This document shows positions 25,063 to 37,781 of a stretch of DNA of 64,000 bases, piece by piece. Location of the stretch: assembly GCF_029962835.1 (NCBI RefSeq), contig NC_080585.1:57833443-57897442 (forward strand), in the 5' to 3' direction. The position numbers and the translations under genes were made by a program. Numbering within the stretch: position 1 is the stretch's first letter; each line of letters begins with the position of its first letter. The notes beneath the pieces were generated by a model. The model worked only from the letters and a program-made list of their open reading frames with translations, was not told where the DNA came from and did no database searches. This DNA is from Magnolia sinica. Taxonomy: Eukaryota; Streptophyta; Magnoliopsida; Magnoliales; Magnoliaceae.

Positions 25063-28000
25063 TGTCAAACCCATAACCTAGTATCCATTTCATTCTGTTA
25101 GGTTCTACGGTCCTTCCGGTTGAATTCTGGCGACCCGCGACCTATAGGTAGTATTTGCGATCATCCCTAAGTTCCACCCTGTAAACCAGAACCGATTCGA
25201 CACGAAACCTATGCCATTGCGACCGCATCATCGTCACGGTTCCAACGCCGCGTCTCGTGTGCCAATCCGAGGTGTAGATACCCCACGCAATATTTGGACC
25301 ATTGATCATGATGTGGATCCACCTTGTTGCTTGTGCACGTTTTCCTAGATGGGTGACCTTACCCTAGTTCATCATTACATATAGCTACCTAACTTACCTA
25401 TGATAGCTACCTAGCCTATTACTTATAGCCATAGCCTAGCAATCTCATTATGGGTTTTCTTCCTAAAGCCATCATTAGATTCTCTACCCCATGTGTTATG
25501 ATGGGTTCTCTTACCAAAACTCATAATGGCCTTACACCCTCATCATTTCACTTCTACAACTCTCTCTCTTTCTCTCCTTTCTCCTTCATTTCATTTCTCT
25601 TCCTCCTTTGCTAAAGAGGAGAAAACACCCCACCTCCATCCATTTTCCAACCCTCTCTTCTCTAGAATCCCACCTAATCCAGCCCTTGTAATCCCATCTC
25701 AACCATAAATCCTTCTTCCTTGGAGTTAGAGGAGCATAGTGTTGAAGAAAGAAGAAGATCCTTAAGGTGAGTGTTCTCCTAGGGTAGATTTTCTGATTTT
25801 TTTCTTCCTTAGATCTTCATCTTTCCTTCATGGGAGTGTGTAGGACCCACCAATCAATGGTGGAGATCCTACATGACTCCATGAGTGTGGCCAATGGCCC
25901 ACTTTGTGCATGCATGTCTCCATGATGGGGCCATTCTCCATGGACCCCATCATGATGTTTTTCCTTTGATCTATAGTTTGTTGGGTCATCTAGACCCTAG
26001 ATCCATGATGGGGATGGTATCCCCACCTCAGATTTTCTATTGTAGGGCTCATGCATGCATGGGACCCATGTGTATTTAATCGTATGGTTGTGATTGTTTG
26101 AGGAGGACTCATAGTGGCGGAGCCCTCCTTATGGCCGAGATCTCCTTTTTCTCTCCTTCTCTCTATCCTTTCCCTAGTTTTCTGATGTGTGTGGCCCACC
26201 TGATGTGTCCATGCATCCAAACCATCCAGATGTAGGGGCGTCCAGGCCCAAGCTGCTGAACATCTAGGCCCATCATTGTAGCCCAATTTAGTTTGTATGG
26301 TTTGGATGGTCGTTGGGCCTGATTGTAGGGTTGTTTTGAATGGGGCTTGGGTCTAGAATATGTGTGACTCATCTAGGTGGACCCCACCTTGATGAATTTG
26401 AGATAAATCCCCCAATCAACCACATTATGGGCTGGGATGGATAGTAACATGTTTGCTGTCCAGATTTCTAGCCCATTGCTGTATGATTTTGTATGGAGTT
26501 TAAGCCCTATTTATAGCTCTTTTCCTCCCCCATTTTTGGGGTATTCCTCTGAGGTGTGGACCCCACCCTATAATGTGATGAAACCCCTTTGCATCCACCC
26601 TTGATTGGAGCCCCATGGAGCAGGCCCAAGAGGGCTGGATGGTCCAAGTTTCTGGACCGTCCAGCAGTCTTGCATGGAGGGAAAACATATATATCAGCTT
26701 GATTTTGGAATGGTGGGCCACTTTTATGGACCCCACCTTGTTGCACATTCATGGGTGCATGTTAACTACCCATTTTCCTCTTGTTTAGGTAGGCTTGGGC
26801 CCACTCCATTGGGTATACAAATCAAGGACAACAACAATTCTAGCAACATTTTATTTTCTAAACCTTGCTGTTCAGATTTTTTATTCCTATTTGTATGTAT
26901 TTATGTCCTCTCCCCTTACCTTCCTTGTGGCCCACCTTGCTGGGACCACCTCAGGTGTATGTGGACCATTCGGACTGCCCATTCTTGGGGGTTACCATAG
27001 CTAGGCTAGCAGCCCACCTGCTGGACGTTCCACCTAAGCTGATGTCCAGCAAGGGCTAGTCGTTCCCCCAGGTGGCCCACCTTGATTATGTGTGTTGTCC
27101 ACCCTATCCTCCCCTTTGTGTGGCCCACTTGGACATGGTCCACCCCCCTGGTGGGACGTCCACAAGTGGGGCCCACCTTAGGTATTTGTAGGGCCAGCCG
27201 TCCAGCCCCATTGGGACGTCCAAACCATTTGGGGTGTTGCTAGACTTGCAGTCCAGCAGCAGGCCCACTTTGATTTATGTGTTGTATTCTCACCTTCCAT
27301 CTAGTGGGGCCCAGTGTGATATTTACGGGCCATCATGAAGTTTATGTTCACTCAGAATTACCATCTACTGGACCCCAGCAAGCCTAGGAAGTTAGGTGGG
27401 CTAGATGTCCAGCAAAGGCCTTTAAAAAAAATATGTATGTAGCTAGAAGTTGTGATGTTGTAAGGCCCAACAGATTGAGGGTGCTATGTACTCACTCTAT
27501 ATAGGTATTTTCCTGTAATTATTAGACCCCATTAGTGCCTTGTTAGGCCCGCCTTTGGCTGATTGTTTGAGGACCATGACAGTCTAGATTTTTAGACGTC
27601 CACCAGGCCTAGATGGATTGGACATCCAGCCTTGAGCCCAGTTTTATGTATGGGCTGCTTACCTATTGTGTTGGACCTTGTGGGCTGATATATTGTATGT
27701 AATTGGATCCTTGTTGTCCATCTATCTTGCCTAGTCTTGGGCTAAATTGTAAGACCCATCTTGGCGAATCTTGGATATGCCTTACCTATGTATTTGGGCA
27801 TATGGGCTGCCCATGAGGCCCATCATAATGCATGTATCCATTAGCCATGATACTTAGGCCATGGGTTACCCCATTGAGCCCATATTGATGTATTTAGGCT
27901 CTGGGCCTTCTCTTGAGGCCCATCATGTGGTATGAGATGTTATGGATTGCTTCCCATTTTCTTTTCATAGTTGTATCTGGGACATGGGCCTTGTTTTAGC

Positions 28001-29589
28001 TAGATTCGTTATTGGGCTACCTTGTAGGAAACAATGGTGGTTAAATGTCCACATTGTGAACCTTTGTAGGCCCTTTGTTAGGCCCATTCTTATCTATTGG
28101 GCCCATAGTATTGCTTACCTAGACTTTGTGGGCTACCCAAACCGTTGGGTCCCCACTATTGGTTATGCCTCTTCCACACCATGTAGAATCGTCTAAGTAC
28201 CTAGACCCGACCTTGCTAAGAGAAGTGTACATCATCACCGCATGTTATGCTTAGTTATCTTCATGATTCATTCCCATGTGCATCATACGTATGCTTGGTT
28301 GAGGAGTGATTGATTATGGTATGTGCCATTGGGCAGGTTGTTTATGGGACTCCCTGAGTGATGGAGTTACCCCACATGAGCACGTTGTATGCACAGGACT
28401 GATGTATGGTTGATTGGTATGATTCATGCATCTCGCATTTGCATGGTATGGTTATTATTTGCCCTAGCGTCATCAGGGCCGTATCCTCCACAGGCACACC
28501 ATGGATTGGACACCGAAAATGCTTGGTTCTAGCACTGTGGGCACGTAAGATGTCTTTGGGTGAAAGTCTCAGAACCTTTTTGGTACCAGGAGATGTTCCA
28601 ATGTCTAAACCAAGTGGAAACATGAGCGCCGATGCCAAATACCATTAGGCCGTGTCTCCCACTATGTCGTGGTCAGTTGGAAGGGGGTGTGGCCTTATCC
28701 GCCCAAGTGAGGGGCTGTAAGCTAGGCTGAGTTTAACTAGCTTGCAAATGGGTCCACTATCGACAAGCTAGGTAGGTATTGGCAAACTACTGACAGATAG
28801 TGAGGTCTCTTCCACTCACTGGACTGCGCGGCTAGGGAGGCGGTAGTTAGTGTGGAGTGTATTTGACCCCGGTGATTTTTCAGAGAGGAACTGTACTAAT
28901 ATGTAGACTTGATATAAGGACTGGCATGATCGCATTGCATATTGCATATGGCAATTGGCTATATAGGCCCCGCATTGCATAGCCCTAATATGGTTGATAG
29001 CATTCATGCTTGGTGTAGCATAGCCTTGGGATGGCTGATGGCACTCCTGCCTTGTATTGCATAGCCTTGGTATGGCTGATGGCATTCCTGTCTTATATTG
29101 CATAGCCTTGTTACGGCTGGTGATATTCATGGTCTTGCCAACATATTCCACATACTCTGATATTGCATACTTAGCACCGGTCCTGCACACACTTACACCA
29201 CCCTCTAAGCTTTTTATAAGCTTATGCTCGATTGATGCGTGCAGGTGACACTAGGCAGTAGCTGATCAGGAGTAGGAGCGTGTCGCGGAGCTTTTGGAGT
29301 TTTATTATAGCCATTGTATCTTTCCCTTTGTGCACCTTGTATTGTAAGAGTTTTTATTCTTAGTGGATTTTGTGATGATGTTCCTGTGGTTATTATTTGT
29401 GGGTTATGATCCTGGTTATGTTGATTATGAAACAAACTTATGTTATAGAAATCCTCCTTGTAGGATCCCAGGATCGGAACCTGGTATATAGGTGCCAGGA
29501 GCCGAGAACGGGGTACTACGGAGGCTGTCGGCGTCGGATTCGGTGATTGAAAATTTTGTGTGCCCAGTTTTTGAGTTTGGGGCGTGACA
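25063..29589 (+). mobile_element. family A solo LTR no. 2 (4.5 kb)
   Basis: It starts TGTCAAACCCATAACC and ends TTTGGGGCGTGACA, with a perfect 5-bp duplication CAAGG (25058-25062, 29590-29594). The 5' conserved block (CCTTCCGGTTGAATTCTGGC, TGCGACCGCATC) and the 3' conserved block (GCCCTAGCGTCATCAGGGCC, TGTCTCCCACTATGTCGTGG, GATCCCAGGATCGG) match copies 1 and 3. The middle (about 25850-28150) is GGCCCA-rich. No primer site, coding region or second LTR is present. Confidence 0.8.
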
Positions 29590-30289
29590 CAAGGTTCCCT
29601 TAAATGCCTACTCAAGGCGACAAGTCCTACCTAAGGACATAAAAGGAAGCCTACCCAAAGCTATCCAAGCCTACATAAGGCAACTTGTCCTACACAAGGA
29701 CCACGTATTCTCCTGTCAAAGGCCTACAAAGAGATCTTAGTGAGTTTGTCATTAAAACTCTGAATCTCAATTCTACACAAGGAAAGGGCTTTAGACTCGA
29801 CAAACTCTGTATACTTACAATAAGTTAGTGAGCCCCTTTCTCGCATGATGTGAAGATCTTCGATGATGACGAAGAGTCTTCAACTCCCTTAAACCGTAAT
29901 CTGCTTTTAATGCTTCAATGAATGCTCTGAGGTTGTGAGGTTTAGAGTTTTGTTCTTCTCTAATTATATGATGTGATCATAAATACGCATAGAAAAGGTT
30001 CCCATGAGTTATGCATTCGAGAGTTCCAATAATATGTTTACTCAGTTGGAATCTCTCTGAATGCTAGAGTTCATAATTTAATCTCAAGTACATAAGATGG
30101 TGAGTTAATGCATATGCCAAGATTGAATGATGAACTCTAATGGGAAAGAGGGAATGAGGAAGAAGGTATAATGTAAGTGAAGCAACTCTCTCAAACTCTC
30201 TTGATTTCTAGCTCATTTTACTAAGAGACAACCTATGGTATTTATAGAAGAAGAATCTCAATGGTAATAAAATGGGCAGAAATCTATCA

Positions 30290-30970
30290 TTGTTGATACT
30301 ATCAAATAGTCTTCGATATTATCAAAATTTGAATTTTGATGATATCGAGTCTAATTCGATTGTATCGATTTTCTACACATATATGTTCATTTTTGTGTTG
30401 GACAAATTCTGCTCGATTTTATCAAGTACCCTTCGATTTTATCTACGTGCACTTCGATGTCATCGAAAGGTGGTTCAATCCAATCAGATTTTCTTTAAAA
30501 AATTACCTTTGGTTGTTGGAAGATTTTGTCCAGATATTCGATGCTATTGATAATCATTCGATCCTATCGAAATTTGAAGTTCGATTATATCGAACAGTAT
30601 TCGATGTGATCGAAGAGTTGTATTTTCTTTTATGGCTTGCTGGACAAAATGTTCCTAATATTTGATGTAATTGAGCATGATTTGATACAATTGAGAACTT
30701 GTTCTCTATGTAATCGAAGGTGACTCGATTATATAGATAAACACTTTGAGAATGTTTTTATGTGGAAGGAGTGCCCAAAATCGATGTTATCGAATAGGGT
30801 TCGATTCTATCGAATTTTGAATTTCGATAAGATCGAACTATATTTGATGTAATCGAGACTTCCTAATAGATAGTTATATTGTTGCTGGACAGAATGGGCC
30901 TATTACTCGATGCAATCGAACCATGTCGATAGGATCGAAAATGACTTCGATTACAACTCGATGCAATCGA
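30290..30970. repeat. iterated TCGAT-N-ATCGA imperfect palindromes in the SIRE-like LTR
   Basis: Motifs such as TTCGATGTCATCGAA, TTCGATTCTATCGAA, CGATGTTATCGAAT and CTCGATGCAATCGA recur roughly every 20-45 bp over about 680 bp. The plus-strand LTR at 17960-18080 has the same motif. A regulatory role is inference. Confidence 0.75.
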
Positions 30971-31236
30971 GTTTATCTATGTAATTCTTTTTTAACTCCT
31001 TCAACATTCTAAGTGTTCAACACTTAAGCTTACTAAAGATGAATTTCAATGAATTGGGGTTAAGACTAAGTGAAATGGGATCTTTTACCTCAGGGGTTTT
31101 TTTAAGGAAGTGAGGCTTCATTTACCTATTTGGAGCACTCGAGCTTCTTCTTGGTTAAGGTCTTAATCTTGTAATCTTCATCTTAAGGCTCACTTGAAGA
31201 CTGACTCAACATTCACATAATTTGACAAACTAAGGC

Positions 31237-31650
31237 ACTTTCAAATGACTTTGCGGCTCATTTTAGTTGGCTCTATTTGAGAACTCAGCTGGTGGTTCTA
31301 CCTTATGTCCACCGGCGTGGAGAATGGGAGAAAATCTTTTAAGCACTTTGAGTCTCCAGAGATAGCTCTCAATATTTCTTTCACATCTTTCTATTCATGA
31401 CTTAATATCCTTAGTAATTTGTTGCGTGCACTTCGTCATCTATTCAAAGAACGTAGCAAAGTCACATGGGTTGTGCTCGGGGGATGTTTCTGTATCAACA
31501 TTAACCACATACTTATAATGCTGAGTTAGGTCTTGTTGTTCCTCTATAGCATCAGCCACAAAAGTTAGTATTTTTATATTTTTGTGACATTTGATCTTGA
31601 CTGAGAAATACCCGTGCCACTGGGTCCCACCAGGAGTGCCAAAAAGGACG
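31237..31650 (-). mobile_element. 3' internal remnant of the minus-strand SIRE-like element
   Basis: On the minus strand this reads as broken coding sequence (fragments EEQQDLTQHYKYVVN, CTQQITKDI) ahead of the presumed LTR start. This position corresponds to the extra 3' ORF of SIRE-type elements. It contains stops and no pol domains. The right boundary with the dispersed repeat is approximate. Confidence 0.4.
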
Positions 31651-33726
31651 TGTTGCCTCTAATTCAGCTAGATAAGGCCACTCGTTCGATCGAGGGCCTA
31701 GATCAGAGGTATGTGTGTGTGTGTGAGATTGCACGAGTGTGCCAAAGTCTCTAGGATTCAAAGGTATTGACTGAATTGGTCAATACCCTTATGTCCAGAT
31801 GGACAAATTGGAGATTAGATCAGGACCCAGAGTCTTCTTGATCACTGACTGATTTATAAGTGCACATCGTACTCAAGCGATTTGAGCAAAGGAAGGGGTT
31901 AATGTTGAGTGTGAAATATTGCATATTTTTCCTATTTATACCTTGGTTTTAAAAACATGATAGTACTTAATCGATTTAATTATGCATGTTTTCATGTGCG
32001 AGGTGATTTCGAGAACTTAAGGTGAAATTGATGCCAAAAGGAAGATTTATGCTCAAAAGATTACTAAATGAAAATTTAGAGATTTGAAAGTCATTAATAA
32101 AGAATTCACATGCTAAAGATCCAAGAAAACCAAGTGAGGAATGAAGAGAATCAAATATTTGAAGTGAAGAAAAGGAATCCTGAAATTGTCCTAAAAACAA
32201 ACATATTTATGAAATTATCCTAAAAAAGCATATTCTGAAACTCGAAATATATTTTGGAAAACTACACAAAGTGCGTAATTTTGAGGCAGTTTCTAGATTT
32301 TTCCAACTAGGTACGAAAGTTGGAGTTCCATAACTATAAATAGGACTCCCTAGGATGCTTTAAAGTATCTTCTAGGGTTTTGAAAGGTTTCAAGGAGCAT
32401 ACACAAGGGTGGAGCAGCCGTCAAAGAGTTTTTCTTCTTCCCTAGTTTATTTTTCATGCTTTGTTTAAGAGATTTGGTTTCAAAAATGTCTATGGTTGGC
32501 TAAACCTCTTAGCTAGGGCTAAGAGGTGAAGCTTGTAGCGAATTTGGATGTTTATTTTGCTTTAATTCTTATTCTTATTGAACTTTATTGATTTCTGGTT
32601 TGATATTAAGGGAATATTTTCTTTTTTCTATGATTTATTATGACTCAAATCATAATAGATGTTGTGATGGCTTCGGATATCTTTTTTTCCTGTTTTGAGA
32701 TAGTGAGATTGATAAATCTCGTTGTTTACCATCGTCACCTAGGCATGGTAGGCTGATGGAATCCCTTTCAATTTCATAATTTTCCTCCATTGAGAATTAG
32801 GTCAATGAAAAATTCAGATTTGATTTAAATTGTTTTATCTTCCAATTGGATAGGATAGGACTCCAATTCCAATTGTGTTCCTTGAATCAAGTAAGGTAGC
32901 ATCTTAATAGCTACAAGTGGATCCTTGGCACCCTAGTTCCCACCTTTAAATTCATAAGTTTTAATCAACACTATTCACCATTACTCTCAATTATTCAGAT
33001 GTCAATTTAGATCTTTTTCTAGTTCTAGTTCTAGTTATTTTCAGAATACGTACAAGTTTAGTCCCTATGGATTCGACCTCGGTCTTATCGAGTTATTACT
33101 AAATCGCGACTCTACACTTGGGGCTGTGAACAATTAACCCTTACAAATGAGCTCTTTTTACCTTGTACCAATGATTATGGAATCGACCATTTTAAAGACT
33201 TTTTTTCTCACCAATGTTTTAACATGGTATTTATTAATCAAAGTAAAAGATTCACGCATAACATAGTAAATACTAGCATAAACACAATCGATCCTTATTA
33301 ATATAATGGCCCTGTTACAATCGTCGTGCCTTGCACTCTTAATAATAAATCGAAAAGAAAAGAAAGATAAATACTTGACACACCCATTAAAATAGGCGAT
33401 TTGAGGCGAGTGGTCAGTAAGATATGACTAGGGCATGAACAATTGAATCAGAATTCAGATGGACATAGGGATCTGATGACTTAAGGTTGCAAATATTTAA
33501 TTTACTCCTAATATAAACATATTATAGCAGGAGCCACTGCGCGGTAGCGAACTAAGATAGGAAAAGTAAAATAGTCGTGAAAGTAAAGTAAACATGTAGA
33601 TAGATGTATTTGGCGTGGGGCCTCTAATTCCTCTTCAACTATTTCTTTTATAGCTTTTTTTGAGGCAATGGAAGTCCCTCAATGGGCTTTGGGATTATTC
33701 GTGTGGGCTTTTTGGATTCGTAGTGT
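31651..33726 (-). repeat. dispersed LTR-type repeat, copy B
   Basis: Homologous to 850-1680. The text is interrupted at 31903-33132 by a solo LTR and resumes at CCCTTACAAATGAGC (33138). It is cut off on the right by the LTR starting at 33727. GTCCCACCAGGAGTGCCAA near its left edge resembles sequence near the end of plant Ty3 LTRs, but family assignment is uncertain. Confidence 0.5.
31903..33132 (+). mobile_element. solo LTR of a Ty3 (Tat-like) element
   Basis: It starts TGTTGAGTGTGAAATATTGC and ends CACTTGGGGCTGTGAACA. Near the 3' end it has CCCTATGGATTCGACCTCGG, a sequence type common in Tat-lineage LTRs. The flanks GTTAA (31898-31902) and ATTAA (33133-33137) agree at 4 of 5 bases. The unoccupied paralogous site GGGTTAACCC at 1094-1103 confirms the insertion point. 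No internal region remains. Confidence 0.75.
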
Positions 33727-35350
33727 AACACCCCGAATTTTTCAATATCCAAGTATTGAAAGTTCTTGAGTGCTATCATGAAATTCAACTTAGTATGTGT
33801 GTGTATGATACCAATTTAACTATCATAACCTTACATCTATTCTTCAACCTGAATCTGATCATTGGGAATAATCTTCATTCATAGATCAAGACATTCGACC
33901 ATTGATTTTAAGATAGAATCATCATATACCCAAGTATTCTCACTTGTCCATCATAACCAACCATTCAGTCAACTTTTTACCACTAAGTAAAAATATTTGA
34001 TCGTCCACTCTAAGTTTGGACCACCTGATCATAGTAAACTAGCTACTTAATCTCAACATCCGCTCGTACACATATCAAATAAAGATTCTGGTCCCTTCAT
34101 ATTATTCACCACCTATGAATATGCTTAAACCACTATTTGAACTACAATATGAGGAACTTACACATGTGAACAAGTTACTTTAATCTAACAGTATACATGT
34201 TCTACCTCTCGATCACTTCAAAAACCCACTTTATGTTCATCCATTTATAAAACTGACCATACATCCACCTACATACATGGTCAGAGTACTAACCATCAAG
34301 TTCTACTATTTTTAACATGTCATCTGACCATCCATTATGTGGTTTGATATATATGCATTCCCTAATTAATTTAGTAAATAACTCATTATTCATAATAATT
34401 TAGATATAAGTTCTTTTGTACGAATTGCTTAAAAATGTGCTTATAACCATGTAGAATTATTAGATTTTTCAAGACTCTTATATCAGTAATAATTATGAAA
34501 ATGTCATTAACCTAGACCTTTGAATTCTAGATCACATGGTTCCTATGATCCGTTTCATGTAAAATTTTATACCATGCCTATTTATCATAAATTAACCATA
34601 CACGTTGAATTCAACCCTTAGATCATTGTAAAAGTGTCCCAATTGACAAATCAGCCCCGTAATCGTTGATTTTGGTGTCCATCGAGTGAAGAAATTTTGT
34701 GGGTAGTCATAGTAGTATGTTTCTCTTCATATGAATGACTTATATTGCCCATAATATAGACCAAGTATGAAATATGAAGACCCCACCTTGCTAGGCTTTT
34801 CCTTAAGCGCGAAGTTATCCTTTCAAAGCTTATCAACTCCTTATAGATGTGACTCTTCCGATTTAACCACTTCCTACCATCCATCACAACTCAAATTTGG
34901 ACCACACTTTGGTATCATATGACTACGAGGTTATACAAAATTTAGACTCCGATCTATGATCCTACACCATTGAATGTTGAAACTAGTTCCTTCATTTTGA
35001 TATAAAAGGTGAAATTTCATATTTAGGCTTTTTCCATCATTGATCAACCACCAACTTTTGTCCAACTATTTTTCTATCTTAACTACATATTTCTTTCAAA
35101 ATCGGGCCCTGATCATTAAGTGTGGACCATTAATTGAAATCAAGTTCGTTTTGGCATCCGTTAAAAGAATTTTTAAGATAGGTCAATCTAAATTTCAAAT
35201 CACCAAGAAAATCATATACCCGGCCCTATTCAACGACCCCAACACACTAGACAAATTAAATTTAAAGAAAGATCACTAGAAATGGTCAAATTGAAGAAAC
35301 TCAATCCAATTGGGATGTAAAACATACCCCCTCTCACACGCCCACTCCTT

Positions 35351-35358
35351 TATAAAAG
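35351..35358 (+). promoter_or_regulatory. TATA box of the LTR
   Basis: TATAAAAG lies within CTCCTTTATAAAAGGAG, which is also a small inverted repeat. It sits about 1.6 kb into the LTR and just before a pyrimidine/purine leader, a typical place for an LTR promoter. Confidence 0.45.
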
Positions 35359-35402
35359 GAGGTGTGTGTTCCCCTCTCTACGCCTAATCTCCCAACACCC
35401 AA

Positions 35403-35405
<3 letters not shown>

Positions 35406-35446
<41 letters not shown>
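35406..35446. repeat. (GA)n microsatellite
   Basis: About 20 GA units, followed by GATAGAGATAGAGAAAGAG. Confidence 0.95.
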
Positions 35447-35458
<12 letters not shown>

Positions 35459-36099
35459 AAGAGAAAACCTAGATGTCAGCATCCTCTTCCTTCTCCAAAC
35501 ATATGATGTCTCCCTCTTCCTCAAGCAATGTCGTGATTCATGTAGAAGCTTTTCTACATGGATATCTATCTAGGGTTTAGATTTAAGGCTAAGGTGAGGG
35601 ATTTCTTTAAAACTTACATTAATTTGAGTTGTTATGATTTATCTTATTTTTGCATACTTTCATATTACTGTGATTTTTCATGCAATTGATTGATTTACCA
35701 TTATCAATTATTTATCCTTTTGAAAATTATGGTTAAGGTATGATTTTAATTATGCCTGATTTTTTATGAATTTATGTGGGGTGATGGATACAAGCCTTGC
35801 CCTTTGCCAATTTTGAGAGCGACACGTGCTTCCACTCTATATCGAGTTGGCCTTTTACTCCTCTCTCCTTATTTTTGTTGAGTTGGCCTATTCACTACTC
35901 TTCTCTTTTATTGAGGTAGCTTAATGCTACTTTTCTCCTTTATTAGGTCAGCTTTGTGCTACCTCCCTTGATGGCTTGAGCATGTGTCTTAGAATTTCAA
36001 AACTCTCATGGTTCAATTATTTCCCCTTTGGTGCAAGTGATGTGTTAGAGGTCTCATAACTAGTGATTCAAATATTTTATCGTAGACGTAATGCGCTCT

Positions 36100-36470
36100 C
36101 ACTACAAGAAAAGGACCTTTTACTAGTGACCAAAACTGTCGGCATTTACCTTTACCGGCGCTAGACAAGCACCGGTAAGGGGGTATGTCAGCAAAACCTC
36201 TGCCGACGCTAAGTCACTTCTACCGACGCTTGTCTGAGCGCCGGTAATTATGGAGTCTTTTTCGGCGCCCACTCTAACTTCACCGACGCTTTTAGTGGCC
36301 GTTGGTATTTCTGACAGAAGAGCCGGCAAAAGTCTATCCAAGCACCGGTAAAAGCACGGTTCCTATACACTTTTAATCACGGAAAAGCGTCGACAAAGGT
36401 CTATACAAGCATGGGAAAAGGTCTTTGTACAGATTTGAGAGGCCCCAGCGCAGACCAGTAATTTTATATA
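36100..36470. repeat. CACTA terminus and subterminal repeats
   Basis: CACTACAAGAAAA at the tip is followed by repeated motifs in both orientations: TTTACCGGCGCT, GCACCGGTAAG, CTACCGACGCTT, GCGCCGGTAATT, TTCACCGACGCTTTT, GCACCGGTAAAA. Such ACCGRCG/CGCCGGTAA repeats are characteristic of CACTA subterminal regions, where the transposase binds. The bases before the tip are TCT (36097-36099), the possible 3-bp target duplication, which cannot be confirmed without the other end. Confidence 0.8.
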
Positions 36471-37781
36471 TATAATTCAATTGAAAGCTGTATTTTTTTA
36501 ATATTTGAAACATAAAAAATGTTGCAATACAATTTAAACTGAATATTAAACAAATTTTAATTACTTCACAATAAAAAAAATATAATATTTACAACAATAA
36601 ATTGAAAATGGTCTTGAATAAATAAATTTAAATAAATAAATAAACAAATCCTCTATGTAGTCTACTCCTAGCACGAGTGGCGTCAAAAGGCTGAAGTGCT
36701 TATAAGCCTAAATTTAGGCACAATTAATTAAAATCTTGCACACAAGGGGGAAAAAAATAAAAATAAAAATCAAAAAGTAGCATTCAACAAATTGAGGCAT
36801 GGAAAACAATCAGTCCTTTGATCCTCTGTCCTTAAAAAGTCAAAAACTATCAAGGCAACAAATGATGTAACTTGAATTCCGTTACATCTATTGGCCATAT
36901 CAGCTTTGTGCATGAAGACTTTAGTATACATATAATTACGATCTATAAATCACGTTGAAAGCATAAAGAAGAGCACTTCAGTAAGATGCTATGAGGGGTT
37001 TAATGAAACAAGAGACTGTAATAAGGAGAGATGATTTTCATTTTATGCACATTAATGAGTAAACAGAATTTGGTGACATTTTGACCATAATGTTGCATGT
37101 TATTAAATGATAAATGAACTAAATATTGTACAGGCACAGTGTTATTTAGCCTTCAAGGGCCATATGAATCAACATAGGAAGACAGGAAATAGAAAAAGAA
37201 AAAAAATAATAATAATAAGGGAAACTTTATTGGAGGATTTTGCATACAAAAAGGAACTTCAAAGTAGCACCAAAATGATCCAAAAAAGAAAGAAATGGAT
37301 CTGGCCAGTATGTGTAGCTTGGATTAGCTTTGCAAGTTACAGCTTTAATAGATGGAGTTTGACTTGGAATTAAGGGAGCAGTTCCATGCCTTCTGGTGCA
37401 AAATAGCATTTAAGAAAATTTTAGAACCAATTGAATTTTTGTAATTTCATGAGCAGGGTAGTCCAACAACATCCAAAGGAATTTCTATATATAAAAAACA
37501 AAATTTGTAAAATTCACATCAATTTCATGAACTAGATGGATTTACAAGATCTTGACAAAGAAGGTGAAGAGAAAAGGAGAAAATAGGTGACAGTAGAAGT
37601 GTTTGCACATGGGAGCAAAAGGAGTTCACGCATAGAGATATGATATCGTTATCTAAAGCCACCAAAATTGGAACTTCAAGGTTGCAACCTAAGTTGATTC
37701 TCAGGCAAAATATATATAATAAAAATTTCTCCAGAAACAGAAAAAAATAGAAAATAGAAAATAGAACAACATAACATTTAC
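36471..37781. other. AT-rich CACTA interior, no recognised exon
   Basis: AT-rich sequence with A-runs. Minus-strand frames at 37227-37409 and 37525-37770 are open but match no family I recognise. By position they could be intron or downstream exons of the APC5 fragment, but none of the expected following APC5 residues were found. Confidence 0.4.

Larger units (their letters stand above)
20558..31236 (-). mobile_element. minus-strand SIRE-like LTR split by two solo LTRs
   Basis: The left end TGTCCTAGAGGGGGGTG is the reverse complement of a SIRE-type LTR 3' end. The LTR body occupies 20558-20839, 24877-25062 and 29590 to about 31236. The last part contains tandem CCTACACAAGG units (29640-29710; the mirror of 18640-18960) and many CGAT-N-ATCGA palindromes (30290-30970). 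The right boundary is inferred where TTTGACAAACTAAGGCACTT meets a TTTGCGGC block like the one just beyond the LTR at 3864. No TSD was identified. Confidence 0.55.
33727..36099 (+). mobile_element. LTR with TGTAACACCCC start, cut by a CACTA element
   Basis: It starts TGTAACACCCCGAATTTTTC, the usual start of many plant Ty3 LTRs, and interrupts the dispersed repeat copy B. It includes a TATA box (35351-35358) followed by a GA microsatellite. The conserved order of blocks matches the LTR fragment at 12538-17185. The 3' end is not seen because a CACTA terminus begins at 36100. Confidence 0.55.

Noticed and set aside
29214..29615. A 133-codon minus-strand frame at the 3' end of LTR no. 2
   Set aside because: It is the antisense of the conserved LTR terminus and is not open in the other copies.
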